A stretch of 64,000 nucleotides of DNA from Craspedostauros australis. Its lineage: Eukaryota > Bacillariophyta > Bacillariophyceae > Mastogloiales > Achnanthaceae. The stretch covers positions 1-64,000 of the forward strand of contig JAMXDE010000026.1 of NCBI GenBank assembly GCA_026770025.1, in the 5' to 3' direction. The position numbers and the translations under genes were made by a program. The notes under the pieces are model-generated. The model saw only the letters and a list, made by a program, of their open reading frames with translations. It was not told where the DNA came from and searched no databases. The first letter of the stretch is position 1, and the number at the start of each line of letters is the position of its first letter. This document shows positions 31,345-44,300 of this stretch, in pieces.

Positions 31345-34300
31345 TTGCAAAACACAATTGAAGCATGCCTTCTTTCCAGTTCTCACAAAAAACAGCAGCA
31401 GCACACTCGAGCAACTTCCACCCCAGTGACGGACAGCATCATCAATACAAACAACTCACCAAACCAACAGCAGCGTACTCGATCAACTTCCACCCCAGCA
31501 ACGGACAGCATCATCAATACAAACAACTCACCAAACCAACAGCAGCAGCACTGTGCTCGATCAACTTCCACTCCAGCGACGGACAGCATCATCAATACAA
31601 ACAACTCACCAAACCAACGGCACCGTGCTCAATCAACTTCCACCCCAGTGATAGACAGCATCATCAATGCTAACAACTCACCAAACCAACAGCACCATGC
31701 TCGATCAACTTCCACCCCAGCGACGGACAGCATCATCAATGCGAACAACTCACCAAACCAACAGCACCGTGCTCGATCAACTTCCATCCCAGTGATGGAC
31801 AGCATCATCAATGCGCGCAACTCACCAAACCAACAGCACCGTGCTCGATCAACTTCCACTCCAGCAACGGACAGCATCATCAATGCAAACAAGTCACCAA
31901 ACCAACAGCACCATGCTCGATCAACTTCCACCCCAGTGATGGACAGCATCATCAATGCAAACAACTCACCAAACCAACAGCACCGTGCTCGATCAACTTC
32001 CACTCCGGTGACAGACAGCATCATCAATGCGCACAACTTACCAAACCAACAGCAGCATGCTCGATCAACTTCCACTCCAGCGACGGACAGCATCATCAAT
32101 GCGAGCAACTTACCAAACCAACGGCAGCAGCACCGTGCTCGATCAACTTCCACTCCGGTGACAGACAGCATCATCAATGCAAACAACTCACCAAACCAAC
32201 AGCAGCAGCACCGTGCTCGATCAACTTCCACTCCAGCGACGGACAGCATCATCAATACAAACAACTCACCAAACCAACAGCATCGTGCTCGATCAACTTC
32301 CACCCCAGTGATGGACAGCATCATCAATGCGCGCAACTCACCAAACCAACAGCACCGTGCTCGATCAACTTCCACTCCAGCGACGGACAGCATCATCAAT
32401 GCGAACAAGTCACCAAACCAACAGCACCGTGCTCAATCAACTTCCACCCCAGTGATGGACAGCATCATCAATGCAAACAACTCACCAAACCAACAGCAGC
32501 ATGCTCGATCAACTTCCACTCCAGTGACAGACAGCATCATCAATGCTAACAAGTCACCAAACCAACAGCACCGTGCTCGATCAACTTCCACTCCAGCGAC
32601 GGACAGCATCATCAATGCGCACAACTTACCAAACCAACAGCAGCATGCTCGATCAACTTCCACTCCAGCGACGGACAGCATCATCAATGCGAACAACTCA
32701 CCAAACCAACGGCAGCAGCACCGTGCTCGATCAACTTCCACCCCAGTGATGGACAGCATCATCAATGCAAACAACTCACCAAACCAACAGCAGCAGCACC
32801 GTGCTCGATCAACTTCCACTCCAGCGACGGACAGCATCATCAATACAAACAACTCACCAAACCAACAGCATCGTGCTCGATCAACTTCCACCCCAGTGAT
32901 GGACAGCATCATCAATGCGCGCAACTCACCAAACCAACAGCACCGTGCTCGATCAACTTCCACTCCAGCAACGGACAGCATCATCAATGCTAACAAGTCA
33001 CCAAACCAACAGCACCGTGCTCAATCAACTTCCACCCCAGTGATGGACAGCATCATCAATGCAAACAACTCACCAAACCAACAGCACCGTGCTCGATCAA
33101 CTTCCACTCCAGTGACAGACAGCATCATCAATGCGAACAACTCACCAAACCAACAGCACCGTGCTCAATCAACTTCCACTCCAGCAACGGACAGCATCAT
33201 CAATGCAAACAAGTCACCAAACCAACGGCACCGTGCTCGATCAACTTCCACCCCAGCAACGGACAGCATCATCAATGCGAACAACTCACCAAACCAACGG
33301 CAGCATGCTCGATCAACTTCCACTCCAGTGACAGACAGCATCATCAATGCGAACAACTCACCAAACCAACAGCAGCATGCTCGATCAACTTCCACTCCGG
33401 TGACAGACAGCATCATCAATGCAAACAACTCACCAAACCAACGGCAGCAGCACCGTGCTCGATCAACTTCCACTCCAGCAACGGACAGCATCATCAATAC
33501 AAACAACTCACCAAACCAACGGCACCGTGCTCGATCAACTTCCACCCCAGTGACAGACAGCATCATCAATGCGAACAAGTCACCAAACCAACAGCACCGT
33601 GCTCGATCAACTTCCATCCCAGTGATGGACAGCATCATCAATGCGCGCAACTCACCAAACCAACAGCACCGTGCTCGATCAACTTCCACTCCAGCGACGG
33701 ACAGCATCATCAATGCTAACAAGTCACCAAACCAACAGCACTGTGCTCGATCAACTTCCACCCCAGTGATGGACAGCATCATCAATGCAAACAAGTCACC
33801 AAACCAACAGCACCGTGCTCGATCAACTTCCACCCCAGCAACAGACAGCATCATCAATGCGAACAACTCACCAAACCAACGGCACCGTGCTCGATCAACT
33901 TCCACTCCGGTGACAGACAGCATCATCAATGCGAGCACCTACGGGCAGGGTGTCAGCACTGGCGCATTCAGCATGCAAAATGCAACACAGGACCCAAATC
34001 CACAGCCAGCCACAGCACCTGCCGATGGTGACATCCATCAAGTGTCCCAGAGTCCACCTCGACATATTTCAGTTGCGCCAAACCAATCCTTGATTGGTGT
34101 TGCCACTGGCCTCGGTGTATGCCTCAACAGTGGCGACGACAACACCAGCAACAACAATGTTGACCACAACAATGCCAACACCAACTCCGACAATGATGAC
34201 AATGGCAATGTTGGCTTCAATATTGACAGCATAAGCAATGGAGATGACAACGGTAATGGAGATGAAAATGGCAATGATGGCTACCTTGTCACTTTGCCTT

Positions 34301-37300
34301 CGCAGACTCTCCATGACAACAACGCCTCTGGAATCAAAACTATGCCGATGAAGTGGGATCTTCTGCCTTGGCGTACAGCCAAATTCTCTGTCTCCGTCAG
34401 CGCTGCACAGCGGCTTTGCCACAAGCTCATGGTGGCTGAGGTTCTTCAGATTCGTGCTCGTGCAGTACTCAACACCAAGAAACACAACCCAACCACAGAT
34501 GACTTCACAAAGTTTGTCTTTGGAGACCACTCCATCATCTTCTCTTCAGCCTTTGGTCCAGCAGGGTTGGGCATGGGGTTCAAGAACTTTGTGCAGTTCA
34601 TGGTTGGCTTCACAACTCAGGCATGCTTCAATCTGTCGGTGAAGGAGATGTACTCCACCAAAATTCTGCAAACTGGCAGTGGATTTCCAACCAGGGAGGA
34701 GTACATGCAGGCATGGGACCTCATTTCAGATGATGGTGAAGTACCAGAAAGTGACCGACCAACTTACCTATGGTTCACTCTGGAGAAGTGCTGCAATGAA
34801 GTCCTCGATCACATGGTGCTACGAAACATGACATCCGAGAGGTACATCACCCTTGACGATGACAAAGTCCAATGCGGAAGTCGTGGCAGCAAGAGCAACC
34901 TTCGCAGAGTACGACACATCCAAAAAAATCGGTTTGGGTACGTGTGCGATGATCATCACAATGGTTGAGTTGGCCGTGTGTTTCGTTTCTCTGTGAAGTC
35001 CCAGTCAGTTGTATCCATACTCTCAACCTATTTTCTTTTCTTGCATTCCACTCTCCTTCTATTCTTTCTCAGCCTTGTTGCCAACACAATGGCATTCACC
35101 TGTTTGGGTATGCCATGTGGTCTGTTCTGGCTCAGGAAATCTCAAGGTGGAGACACGAAGTTGACACTGGATGCCATCAAGCAGCAGCTTGGGAAGGGAA
35201 TGATGTGGCTGGAGGATGTCACCGTCTTATTCGATCGAGGCTACAGCTGCGAAGAGATAGTCAAGAACCTCATCAAAGTTGGAGCTGATATCCTCAGCAC
35301 CCACAAGCGTGACGGATACCTCCCATTTGATTTTGGTCAACGTGAACGGAGACCGAAAGGTCAAATGGATCTTCGGATGAAAGGGATACCGTACGTTTGG
35401 ATTGCTTCCACTGACAAGATACCAAACAAGGTATTGACATGCCATGCCATGAGGGACAACGGAAAGATGGTGGTTGGGGTTGAGACCAAGAGGGGTGGCT
35501 TTGAGTGGGACCTGACTCTTGTGAACTTTGCGGACGAGAAGCTGTACAACAACCTTGTCAACGCTCCTCCTGATGCAGACCTGAGGACGTCTTCCTTTCC
35601 CCAATACTTCGTGCCATTTGCCTACAACTATGGTACATCCCATGCAGTGCAAGAAGGAGAGAGGAATTTGGCGCATTCTGATCATCTCTTCCTTGCAGCT
35701 GAAGGTGGAGACGAAAGACGAGATGCCATGACCCAGGTCCACGTTGCCACAGAGGAATTAAGGCGCCGACGGGAAGCGGCCAAGGCAAGATGGTCGTCAC
35801 ACATCCACGACCTTCAGGTTGAGGGACTGACATGTGCCCAACGTGACCCACTCTGGTTCATGCTACGGAAGTTTGCACTCACAAGCTCATCAACATACAA
35901 GCTCATTTCGACTATTCTTCAATCAGAGGAGTGGGTTGACAGAGCCAACATGAGCACCTTCGATATTGCAGCATGGAAGACAGTTGCAGAGTATCTTGGG
36001 ATCGACCATGGCGCAAAATTGGGAGACCTTGATCGAACTAAGAAAATGCGGAAGATCAACGACAGGGCCCATTCGGTGTACAAGGCGCTGACAGAGAACA
36101 GCATCGACTCGGCTGCTTTGGAAGAGAAGATGCTCGACGCGTTGAGCAAACGTGCAGAATCGGTTCCTGACTCGGACAGTGCCACCAGTGCCTCTCATGA
36201 GGATGATTCAGCTCCAGGCAACACACTGTCGGATGAGCAGATACTGCTACATGCATTACTCTGTGACCACAGTGTGTTGTCTCAAGCAGCAGCTGAGGAA
36301 GAAATCCGAGCATTGGTCGGGCTCTTCTATGGTGACAACAACTCTCGTGGACTGGGCACGTTGCGATCAAAACTGAAGAAGATCCTACAAACGAAGTGCA
36401 AGTTTCATCGACGATACTGCCTCATGACTACAACAATGCTGAAATCAATCCACACCAAAAGATATCCAGCATCCAGGAGGGAAAAGATCGCTGCTGCGGA
36501 CCTCCGGAGAATGCTGGTCAAACAAGACCAAGCACAGCCGTCCGCACCTGCGAACACTTCTCAGCCATGCAACAACAGGACGGAGTCAGAGGATGCAGGT
36601 ACCAACAAATACCTGCAGGAGCTGCAGATGCGCCTCATGCAACAGGTGCTGTCCTCCTGGTATATGAAGCCCCGCAAGGGTGAAGAGGGAGAACCAATCC
36701 AGCTCGGGTTAGACAACGAAGACCCTTTGATGGAAGAGGTGATGACACATGCCAACATTTGTGGGCCCAACACTCGACTGAAAGCTGCATTCAGTGCTGG
36801 GCTGGTGAGGCATCCTGACCAGCCTTATGCTCGAGCATCAGTGGACTTTCTTGCAGTTGTGGGAGAATCTGCCAGTGAACTACAAGAAAAGGTGTTCGTG
36901 GTCGAAATGAAAACTCGAGCATCACCAAAGACAGAACTGGACGAAAAGGAGTGGCATTCAAAGGCAAAACAACGACCTGGTCACCCAATCAACAACAATG
37001 CGTTCTTCCCACTGCAGGATGATGAGTTCAGAGCGGCTTTTTCAAGACCAGAGGAAATGATACAGTTGTTGCATCATTCATTTGTCTTTGGTGTTCCGAA
37101 CGCCCTCCTTTGCATTGGTACGTATCTGAAGTGATATCATCATTTCCCGTCCTTGCATGACAATCCACATCACTAACCTCCATCCTCTATCTTCACTTGT
37201 CATGAAAATCACCTCACAACATTGGATTGCAACGGGACGAACTGTGTCACCACATCACAGGCGACACGGCAGGAAAACCAATTCGCACCATTGCAACCAG

Positions 37301-39353
37301 CTTCAGACCATCACTTCTTGCAGCCTACAGCAGGGTGCTGAAGGACCTCCACAAAATGGTTCTGGAATTCGCATACTCGGAAACTCCTGTAATGGGGGCG
37401 ACGGCATCACCATCCTATGCATTGTTGACAAGATTTCTTGCTTCCATGTCGACGCAAGCACCATTTCGAGGGTGTAACGAGGTCCTCGCATCGCTCACAG
37501 AGGACGACCTCATGCAGGAGGTACGGAAATGGCAAGCCTGTCACAAGCACCTGAAGTTTCCAGTACCCAAGGTGAAAACCTTCCTGCCCAAGATCTACTC
37601 CGTATGGAATTCGTTGAAGGGAGGCTCAGACATAATGACGAGGATGATGGAATCACATTCTCCGGACCTGCCCATCCCAACCATGGGCTGCACTGCCGTC
37701 TCACGACAGCTGCAAGTCATGTTCATGGCCATTCACAAGGTCAGCCAGCATGTGGATCCGAATCGGCCAGCAGACAACACTGACGTTATCGAAAGTGACA
37801 CGCTCGGCCACTACAGGAACAGGGTGAATCAGCGTCGCAGTTTCCAGCAGACCATGGTGGAAATCAACACGTGCTTCCGGCACATGTTGCAGCGCCTATG
37901 CGATGACGACGAGGTCCAACAGGCTGAGGCTGATGGCAACCATTCTGGCACTATATCGGTCCATTGCAAAAGGATCCCACACGGTATACCAAGGCTCTTC
38001 GAAGGTAATCCTCCAACAAATTCGAGTTCGGTACAACCAGCGGAACTACGAGACATCCTTCGCCTGAAGGCCACTCCAGATACCCCAAGACAAGGCAGGA
38101 TACGTGCCAACATGAAGAAGAGAGAGCACATCCCAAGGAAGTGCGTCGCCAAACGAGGAACCTGCGTTGTTTGCAACATCGTGACTCCCTGGGTGTGCGC
38201 GGGATGCCATATGTTTGTGTGTGCACAGTCAAATGAGGAAAAGAGGGCGTGGATGGAGACACAAGGGATACCACCTACCCTGGCACTGTGCAATTTCCCT
38301 GTGAAGAATGTGGCAGCGGTGGTCGAGAACACATGCCATCATCTTCTCCACCGCAACCCAACATTATGGTGTGCTGAAACCAACCTGGACTACACCAAGC
38401 GCAGCACAAATGAGGAGGTCCAACAGAAGAAGGCAGATGCCCGGGCAAAGCGTGCTACCGCAAGGATCGCCCAAGAAAGAGCAAGGCTTGCCACGGCAAT
38501 TGCTGCAACTGCAGAAGCTGATGCCGAAGATGCATTGCTTGCCCAGGCCTCTGCTGTTCCTGTCCATGGACTGAACAATACTGGTGCGAACATCTCAGAT
38601 TCTACCGATGGACCAGATGAAAGCAGTGGTGTCATGGCGCCAGATGCAACCATGCAGATCATGGGGAGGAGAGATCAGGACGTCTACGAGGCAGGGTCAA
38701 GGAGAGAGGGCCCCTTTGTGGCCACTGCGGACGCTGTGGAAGAACTGGGCACTGACCTCCGCAGAAGCGAAACAACCATGGCACAGCAAACAAACAATGT
38801 GCCACCATCAATGGTAGACACATCGCTTCGACACGCGTCGGGCAGAGATGGAAACAAACGGAATGCACTGGAAGGAGACTTCGATTGCCAGTCAGTATCG
38901 ACCAATTCAGCAGCCGGAGATGTACATGTTGGAGCAACTGTGGTGCAACGATCTGGTTCAAGACTTCGGAAGAGACGAAGAGGAGAAAGAAGGGGCGTCC
39001 CAGCAAGTTTGGGTCAGACGACGTGCGATGCCTCTTCTTCGACATTGTCTGTTGGCACCGATGGTGACTTTGGAAATGGCAACAACCATCCTGCCACATC
39101 GAAAGGAACTTCGGGAGGAAGACGAACCGAGTATGGACCATGTGACGAAGATGTGATTTTGGTGGATATGAGAAGAGAAGCCTCTGCCTCCGTCCATGTT
39201 GCTGCCAAGAATTCGACACCAAAGCCAAGCAGAGGTGCCAATGCAAGAGATGGAAGTCCAAACAGACTATCGCGCACAATAAAGAAGGAACTCGCGGCAG
39301 CCAGGCAGCGTACGAGGAAACGAATGCGATCAAGAAATGATAACTTGATGTAA
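31345..39353 (+). CDS. Giant DDE transposase with repeat and nuclease-like domains
   Basis: Three open frames join by two frame-consistent GT-AG introns: 34938-35072 (GTACGTGT...TTTCTCAG, phase 2) and 37118-37260 (GTACGTAT...ATCACAG, phase 1). The spliced frame is about 2,570 codons. In order: about 35 copies of a 24-residue Ser/Thr/Asn/Gln repeat (31420-33935); an Asn/Asp-rich linker (34120-34290); the transposase core with the first acid in LDDDKV (about 34851) and the second in LFDRGY (about 35228), split by intron 1; a PD-(D/E)XK-like pair (SVDFLAVV near 36840, VVEMKTR near 36900); and a Cys-rich part (CVVCN ... CAGCHMFVC, 38163-38221) with a basic C-terminus. No in-frame ATG precedes the repeats, so a first exon probably lies upstream, with a candidate acceptor (TTCTTTCCAG) ending at 31379. 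Assignment to piggyBac-like is tentative; the third acid was not located. Confidence 0.7.
31420..33935 (+). repeat. 72-bp minisatellite coding 24-residue repeats
   Basis: About 35 tandem copies of a 72-bp unit (some with one or two extra CAG/CAA codons) coding for NSPNQQHRARSTSTP plus (A/V)TDSIINAN. All copies keep frame. Positions alternate between A-T and V-M/V-T after the Pro, and blocks of four units recur, showing higher-order duplication. Confidence 0.95.
34938..35072 (+). other. Intron 1 of the transposase gene
   Basis: 135 nt with donor GTACGT and acceptor TTCTTTCTCAG. Removing it joins the LDDDKV block to the LFDRGY block in frame and removes a TGA at 34966-34968. Confidence 0.7.
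37118..37260 (+). other. Intron 2 of the transposase gene
   Basis: 143 nt with donor GTACGT and acceptor ATCACAG. It joins NALLCIG to GDTAGKPIRT in frame and removes the TGA at 37132-37134. No other AG in the stretch gives a consistent frame. Confidence 0.65.
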
Positions 39354-39859
39354 GGATCCAGGAATAATGGAACTGTCATAAGATTAGATTTGCAAGGAAC
39401 TCATGTGCCATGAGGAGGAGGAGAGAGGATGCACTGTTGTCGCCAAGTATTTGTGAAAAGCTGCACCAAAAGCACCAGAATCCGGTGCTGGGATTGTGAA
39501 GGAGACAGTGCCGAAAAACTGATGCATGACGAGAAGCACGACAAGCATGTTGGTGGACGCAGGTACCAGACATCGAAATAGCAAGGTAGAATATGATTAC
39601 CCCAGATCCCATGACGTCGAGAAAGCAAGACAGGCGCACGGAAAGGAACCCCTGAGACATGATCAATGACGCCGTGCTGTATCGTGGGTTTTTTTTTTTT
39701 TTGAATCGCCAAATAAATGTGTTACTCGAAGGAGTCAGAAAAAAAACAACCCACTTTCGGGTTTCGGACCGAAATCGTTTTTTTTTCTGCAACACGGGAC
39801 ATCGTGGAGGAACATGGGACTTAAGTAGTACAAGTGGTATTTTCGGCGAGCTTGCATTT
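39354..39859. other. 3' non-coding part of the transposon
   Basis: About 500 bp between the transposase stop and the right inverted end, with several poly-T and poly-A runs. No gene seen. Confidence 0.6.
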
Positions 39860-39952
39860 GCGTCCGGACGCAAACTGAGCGTTCAATTTGCGTCCGGACG
39901 CAAGCTACGTAGAGAATGCGTCCGGACGCAAGAAAAACGTCATTATGGATAT
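39860..39952 (-). repeat. Right terminal inverted repeat with palindromes
   Basis: Three copies of the GCGTCCGGACGC core within 80 bp, inverted relative to the left end. The outermost shared block is TCATTATGGATAT. Confidence 0.75.
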
Positions 39953-40475
39953 CCATGGTGAGTTTTGTTTCACGGTGTTCTTAGCGCGCCTGCTGTTAAG
40001 ACCCCGGTGAGCGAAAAGGTTACGCCCAAGTTGGCGTCGCATCTGCGATCCTGCTATAACCTTTATGACGCCTTATAATATACGTTATTTAGATGTATGT
40101 AGAGGAACTACATTCTTGAAACTTATATTGGATGGGTTAGGAGGTCATGAAGGTACCTATTCTGTCGTGTTGTATCGTGCGTTAGATTCAGTTTTTGGGA
40201 TGCGACATGGATGCGACTCATCACTGACTCCAAATTTGATTTTGGCGAGCGGCGAAAATGTTCTTTTTTCCTCTCTCAGACGGACTCACAGCAAGGCATT
40301 CGAAGCCGCCCTCAGACGTGTCTACAGTCGTGCGAACGGGCACACATTCCGGCTGTTTTTGGCCCCAATTGATTGCACGCAGTTTCTCGCGGTGGACTCG
40401 GAACAGGTGTGGAGGAGCAAAACTGCACCAGCATGCGATGGTACGTACGTGCACTGCGCTGTGCCATACGACATT
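39953..40475. other. Spacer with one weak open frame
   Basis: A 144-codon plus-strand frame (40065-40499) crosses into the LTR of element 4. Its middle part is protein-like in composition, but I recognise nothing in it. It could be the remnant of a host gene interrupted by element 4. No stronger feature is seen. Confidence 0.3.
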
Positions 40476-41230
40476 TGTTGGAAATCCGGGGTTAGGTAGT
40501 AGATTAATCTGTTATCAATCTGTACCAATTTAGAACTGTGAGAACAAACTCCTTGGCTCTCCAATTCCAGTTCAGCAGCAAGTGTAATCTGTAGCAGTTC
40601 ACCATGATCATGCACTTGTTCATGGTTGCTTTCATCTGCTTCATCAGCTTGCTCTCATGCTCTCTTCTGCAGGTTCATCATGCATCATCGTGGTGATTTG
40701 CATCTTCTACATTCGAGCAGCATCTCTCATAGACGCACAGGTACCTTCAGCATGGGTCTCAGTCTGATCGATCCCACTTGACCTTCGGTTCCTCAGTATT
40801 CCACCTGCGCCATCATCACATACTCACCGGTCATGTTTAATGCATGTCGCGTCGTCATTCGTGCTCTTGAGCGGATAGGAGCATCGCCTCTGTTTCGCTT
40901 TCTCAGAGAGGCGATCCCTTGTCCGTCGATGCGCGTCGACATGTCTGATACATATCGACAGTTTCGCCCATAGTCTTGGCTCATGTGCGATTACATCCCT
41001 AGAGGTCGATCCATAGGTTCACCCTCATTACAGCGGTGGTACATGGATAGGCTCCATGGTGGGACATGATTGATGTTGATGTCATTCATGAACAGAGGGT
41101 TGATGGGGGACAGGCTGCAAGGTGGTCCGAGTGTTACCAACAAAGTTGACCTCGTCGAGTTGTGAAGATATTATTGGGAGGTGCGGCAATCATGGGTATC
41201 TTGGTAAAAGCGTACCCCCGATTCCTGACA
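40476..41230 (-). repeat. 3' LTR of element 4
   Basis: 755 bp; on the minus strand it begins TGTCAGGAATCGGGGG and ends CCAACA. I found no difference from the 5' LTR in the parts compared. Confidence 0.95.
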
Positions 41231-41315
41231 CCCTTCCATTGTCGCATCGACAATATATCGTTCTTGACTCTGCTCTCTCTTACCCTTCATCACCACCATC
41301 CCACTCTCCGTTCCA

Positions 41316-44300
41316 TTAGTCCAATGCTGACCTTGGCTGGATGATATCGCCCTTGTGTCTGTCGTAGATCTCCTTCTTCGTGTTCTTGGTGAACCCGTCT
41401 GCGATGTTGTCTTCTGAACGTACGAACCGGGCTCTAGCCTCTCTGTTCGCAATCAGTTCTCGAATGAAGTGATGTCGTATGTCGATGTGTCTGGTTCGGG
41501 CGGATGTGGATGGGTTGGAAGCGATGAAGATTGCTCCCACGTTGTCAACCATTACGTCTGCTGGTCTGTGCATCTCCAACCCGATGTCTCTCATCAGTTG
41601 GGTGAGGAAGCGGATCTCCTTTCCGGCCTCCGATAGTGCAACGTACTCTGCTTCCGTTGAGCTCAGTGTCACGCTGCGTTGTGCCTTCGATCTCCAGATG
41701 ATTGGCACGCCTTGTAGTAGCACGATGTGTCCTCCTACGCTGATGCGGTTGTCCTTGTCGCCAGCGAACTCGCTGTCGGTGTATACAACAATCTTCCATG
41801 CATCGTTCTCCAATGGATCCGGCTTCACCCTCAGTCCATATTCTCTCGTGTCCGACACGAACTTCATGACCCTTAGCATTTCCTTGTATGCTACGGCTGT
41901 TGGTCCATCCAACACCTTGGTCAGTTCACGTACTGCGTTGGCGATGTCGGGCCGGGAGTGTTTCACCAAGTATAGCAGCATACCCACTCCACTTCGGTAC
42001 CTGCTGTGCCGTTCCTTGTCCACCTTGGGTGAGTCGCTGTCCCTTTGGATGCCTTGCCCTGGTGTCCCTGGTGTACCGTACCGCTGTAGCTTCATCACGT
42101 CGTCCTTGAATGTATCGGTGATGTTCTTGATGATGTGCGGTTGGTTCACCCAGCAGTTCGTATGATCGTGGTTGAATATGATCTTGCAACTGAGATAGTC
42201 TTCGAGATCCTCTTCCACCTTGATTCCGAACCGCTCTGCCTTGATATCCCTCACTAGCTTCTTCAGTTCCTGTTCCTCTCCAATGCATAAGCAATCGTCA
42301 ACGTAGGTTCCGATCAGCAGTAGGCTCCCTTCCTGATTCCGAATCAGAAGGCATGGATCCACAGCGCTCTGTCTAAACCCCAATTTGAGTAGGATGTCGA
42401 CCAGCTTCTTGTTCCATTGTCTGGCACTCTGCACGAGTCCATAAATCGTCTTCTTGAGTAGCAGGCATTCGTCGGCTTCATGCTTCATACCCTTGGGGCA
42501 TCACATGTAGATCTCCTCCTCGAGCTCTCCATGTAAGAAAGCTGTCTCAAAGTCGATAATGATGCTGTCCAAGCGTAACAACATCTTCATTGTGAGCATA
42601 ACGCGGTAGGTTGCGTCGTGTATCACTGGTGCGTGGTGTGCTGAGAAGTCAACTCCTGCAATCTGCGAGTATCCGCATGCGACGAGTCTTGCACGGAACA
42701 CACCGTTCCTCTTCTCCTTGAACACCCATTTGGTCTTCACGCATCGCCGATCCTTCGGCATTTGGTTCATCTTGATCTTCTCCCATACTCCTCTTCTGGT
42801 CATGTCGTTGAACTCCTTGTTGATGGCCTCCCGCCATTTCGTTCTCTTCTCAGGATCTGCATGATCCCAGCACTCCTCGAATGTGGTTGGGTCTAGCATC
42901 ATTGCGACATTAGCTTGCTCGTACCCCTCTTCGAGTGATCGTTGGTCCAATCCTTGGCTCGCAGTGATGAAGTCGTCGAGTCTCATCTTACCGTGAGTAG
43001 TATCTATCATCATACCTGCGACGTCTCTGTTGAATGTTGACCAATTCGTGTGGAAATCCTGTCCTGATGTTGCCAATGGTGTGGTAGTCGTTGTTGGAGT
43101 AGTCTCATTCTCTCCTTCATCTGATTCTGACTCTCCACTGGATCCTAGGTCTCGTTCCTCCATTGGAATGGGTGAATTGTTGAACCCCGCGAGAGCCTTC
43201 AGCATCCTTGGCATCCCTCTAACAGGTGTTGCGACTGGGACCTCGTCTTGATCGTGTGGTCTCTTCTCGTTGTCCCTTCCGGATTCATCGTCGTTATCAT
43301 CGTACGAATCGTCATCCCCTTGGGTGGGGAGCAAGTCATCTTGCCCTTGAGCAGCGTCTTCTGTATCTACATCAATTCCGGCTCCTCTGCTCTGATCTGC
43401 GTCGTCGGTCTCCATTCCCTTGATGGTGTCCTCACGTCGCTCCCAAGTTACTCTATTGTTCGGGGAAGGTATCTCCGATGTAGAGTCGTCATCTTCCAGG
43501 TCTATTAGTACTGACCTGTTGGCGTTCGCAATACCCTTGAACTGCCCATATGACTGGTTCATCCATGTCACGTCTCTTGTGATTAGGATTCTCGTTGTAG
43601 CTAGATTCATCATCCGGTACACACCACTAGCATGCGATTGACCGTATCCAACGAACATAGCCGGCTTGGATCTGCTATCCAGTTTCGCCTTGATTGTTCG
43701 TCCTCCGATGTGGACCATACCTATTTCCCCGAATGTACGCAGTCCATCTACGTAGGTGGGGATCTGTTCGTTGAATAGGATACACGCTGGTTCTCTTGTC
43801 TTTGTTCCAATGATGTTCTCCAATTGCGTGGCTGTGCGAGCTGCCTCTGCCCACAGCTTACTTCGAGAGCTCTTCGGTAGATGCGTCTGATTCAGCATAG
43901 CTCTCACCTTTCCGTATAGTACAGCGAATTTTCGCTCCACGCGACCATTTTGTTGGGGAGTGGCCGCGGCGGTGTACTCGAAAGTTGGTCCGAATCCAGC
44001 GTTAAGTAGTTGCTTCTCCGTGGAGTAATTTTCTCCCGCGTTGTCACATCTCACATTTTTCACGCTCACTTCCTGATTCGCCTGAAGCCACCGTAATAAC
44101 CCCACCATCTTGGATCCGACGTCGCTCTTTTCTTTCACAAAGAAACTCCAGCAGTAATCGCTGTAGTCATCGATAACCAGAAGCCAGTATTTGCCTTGGC
44201 CGAAACTGTACGTCTGAACACTCGATGTGTCCATGAACAGTCGCTCTCCGACTTTCTTTGCTCTTGGCTGTAGAGTCTTCGTCAGTCCTCTTTGTCGCGA

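Larger units (their letters stand above)
30764..39952 (+). mobile_element. 9.2-kb DNA transposon, piggyBac-like
   Basis: The two ends are imperfect inverted repeats about 100 bp long. Reading inward from each end they share ATATCCATAATGA, then TACGTAGC followed by the palindrome TTGCGTCCGGACGCAA, then ACGCTCAGTTTGCGTCC. Between them lies one long gene coding for a DDE-type transposase with extra domains. No TTAA is present at the left limit, so the exact ends and target duplication remain open. The inverted ends and the enclosed transposase support a complete DNA transposon. Confidence 0.75.

Noticed and set aside
31420..33935. CRISPR-like array
   Set aside because: Units are contiguous, coding and lack unique spacers. 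The context is eukaryotic.
31629..33938. Long minus-strand frames opposite the transposase repeat (up to 259 codons, Leu-Met-Met-Leu-Ser repeats)
   Set aside because: Shadow of the coding minisatellite. The plus-strand frame continues into a recognisable transposase; the minus frames do not continue into anything.
30764..39996. TTAA target duplication for the piggyBac-like element
   Set aside because: A TTAA occurs at about 39993 on the right but none was found at the left limit, so the typical piggyBac signature could not be shown.
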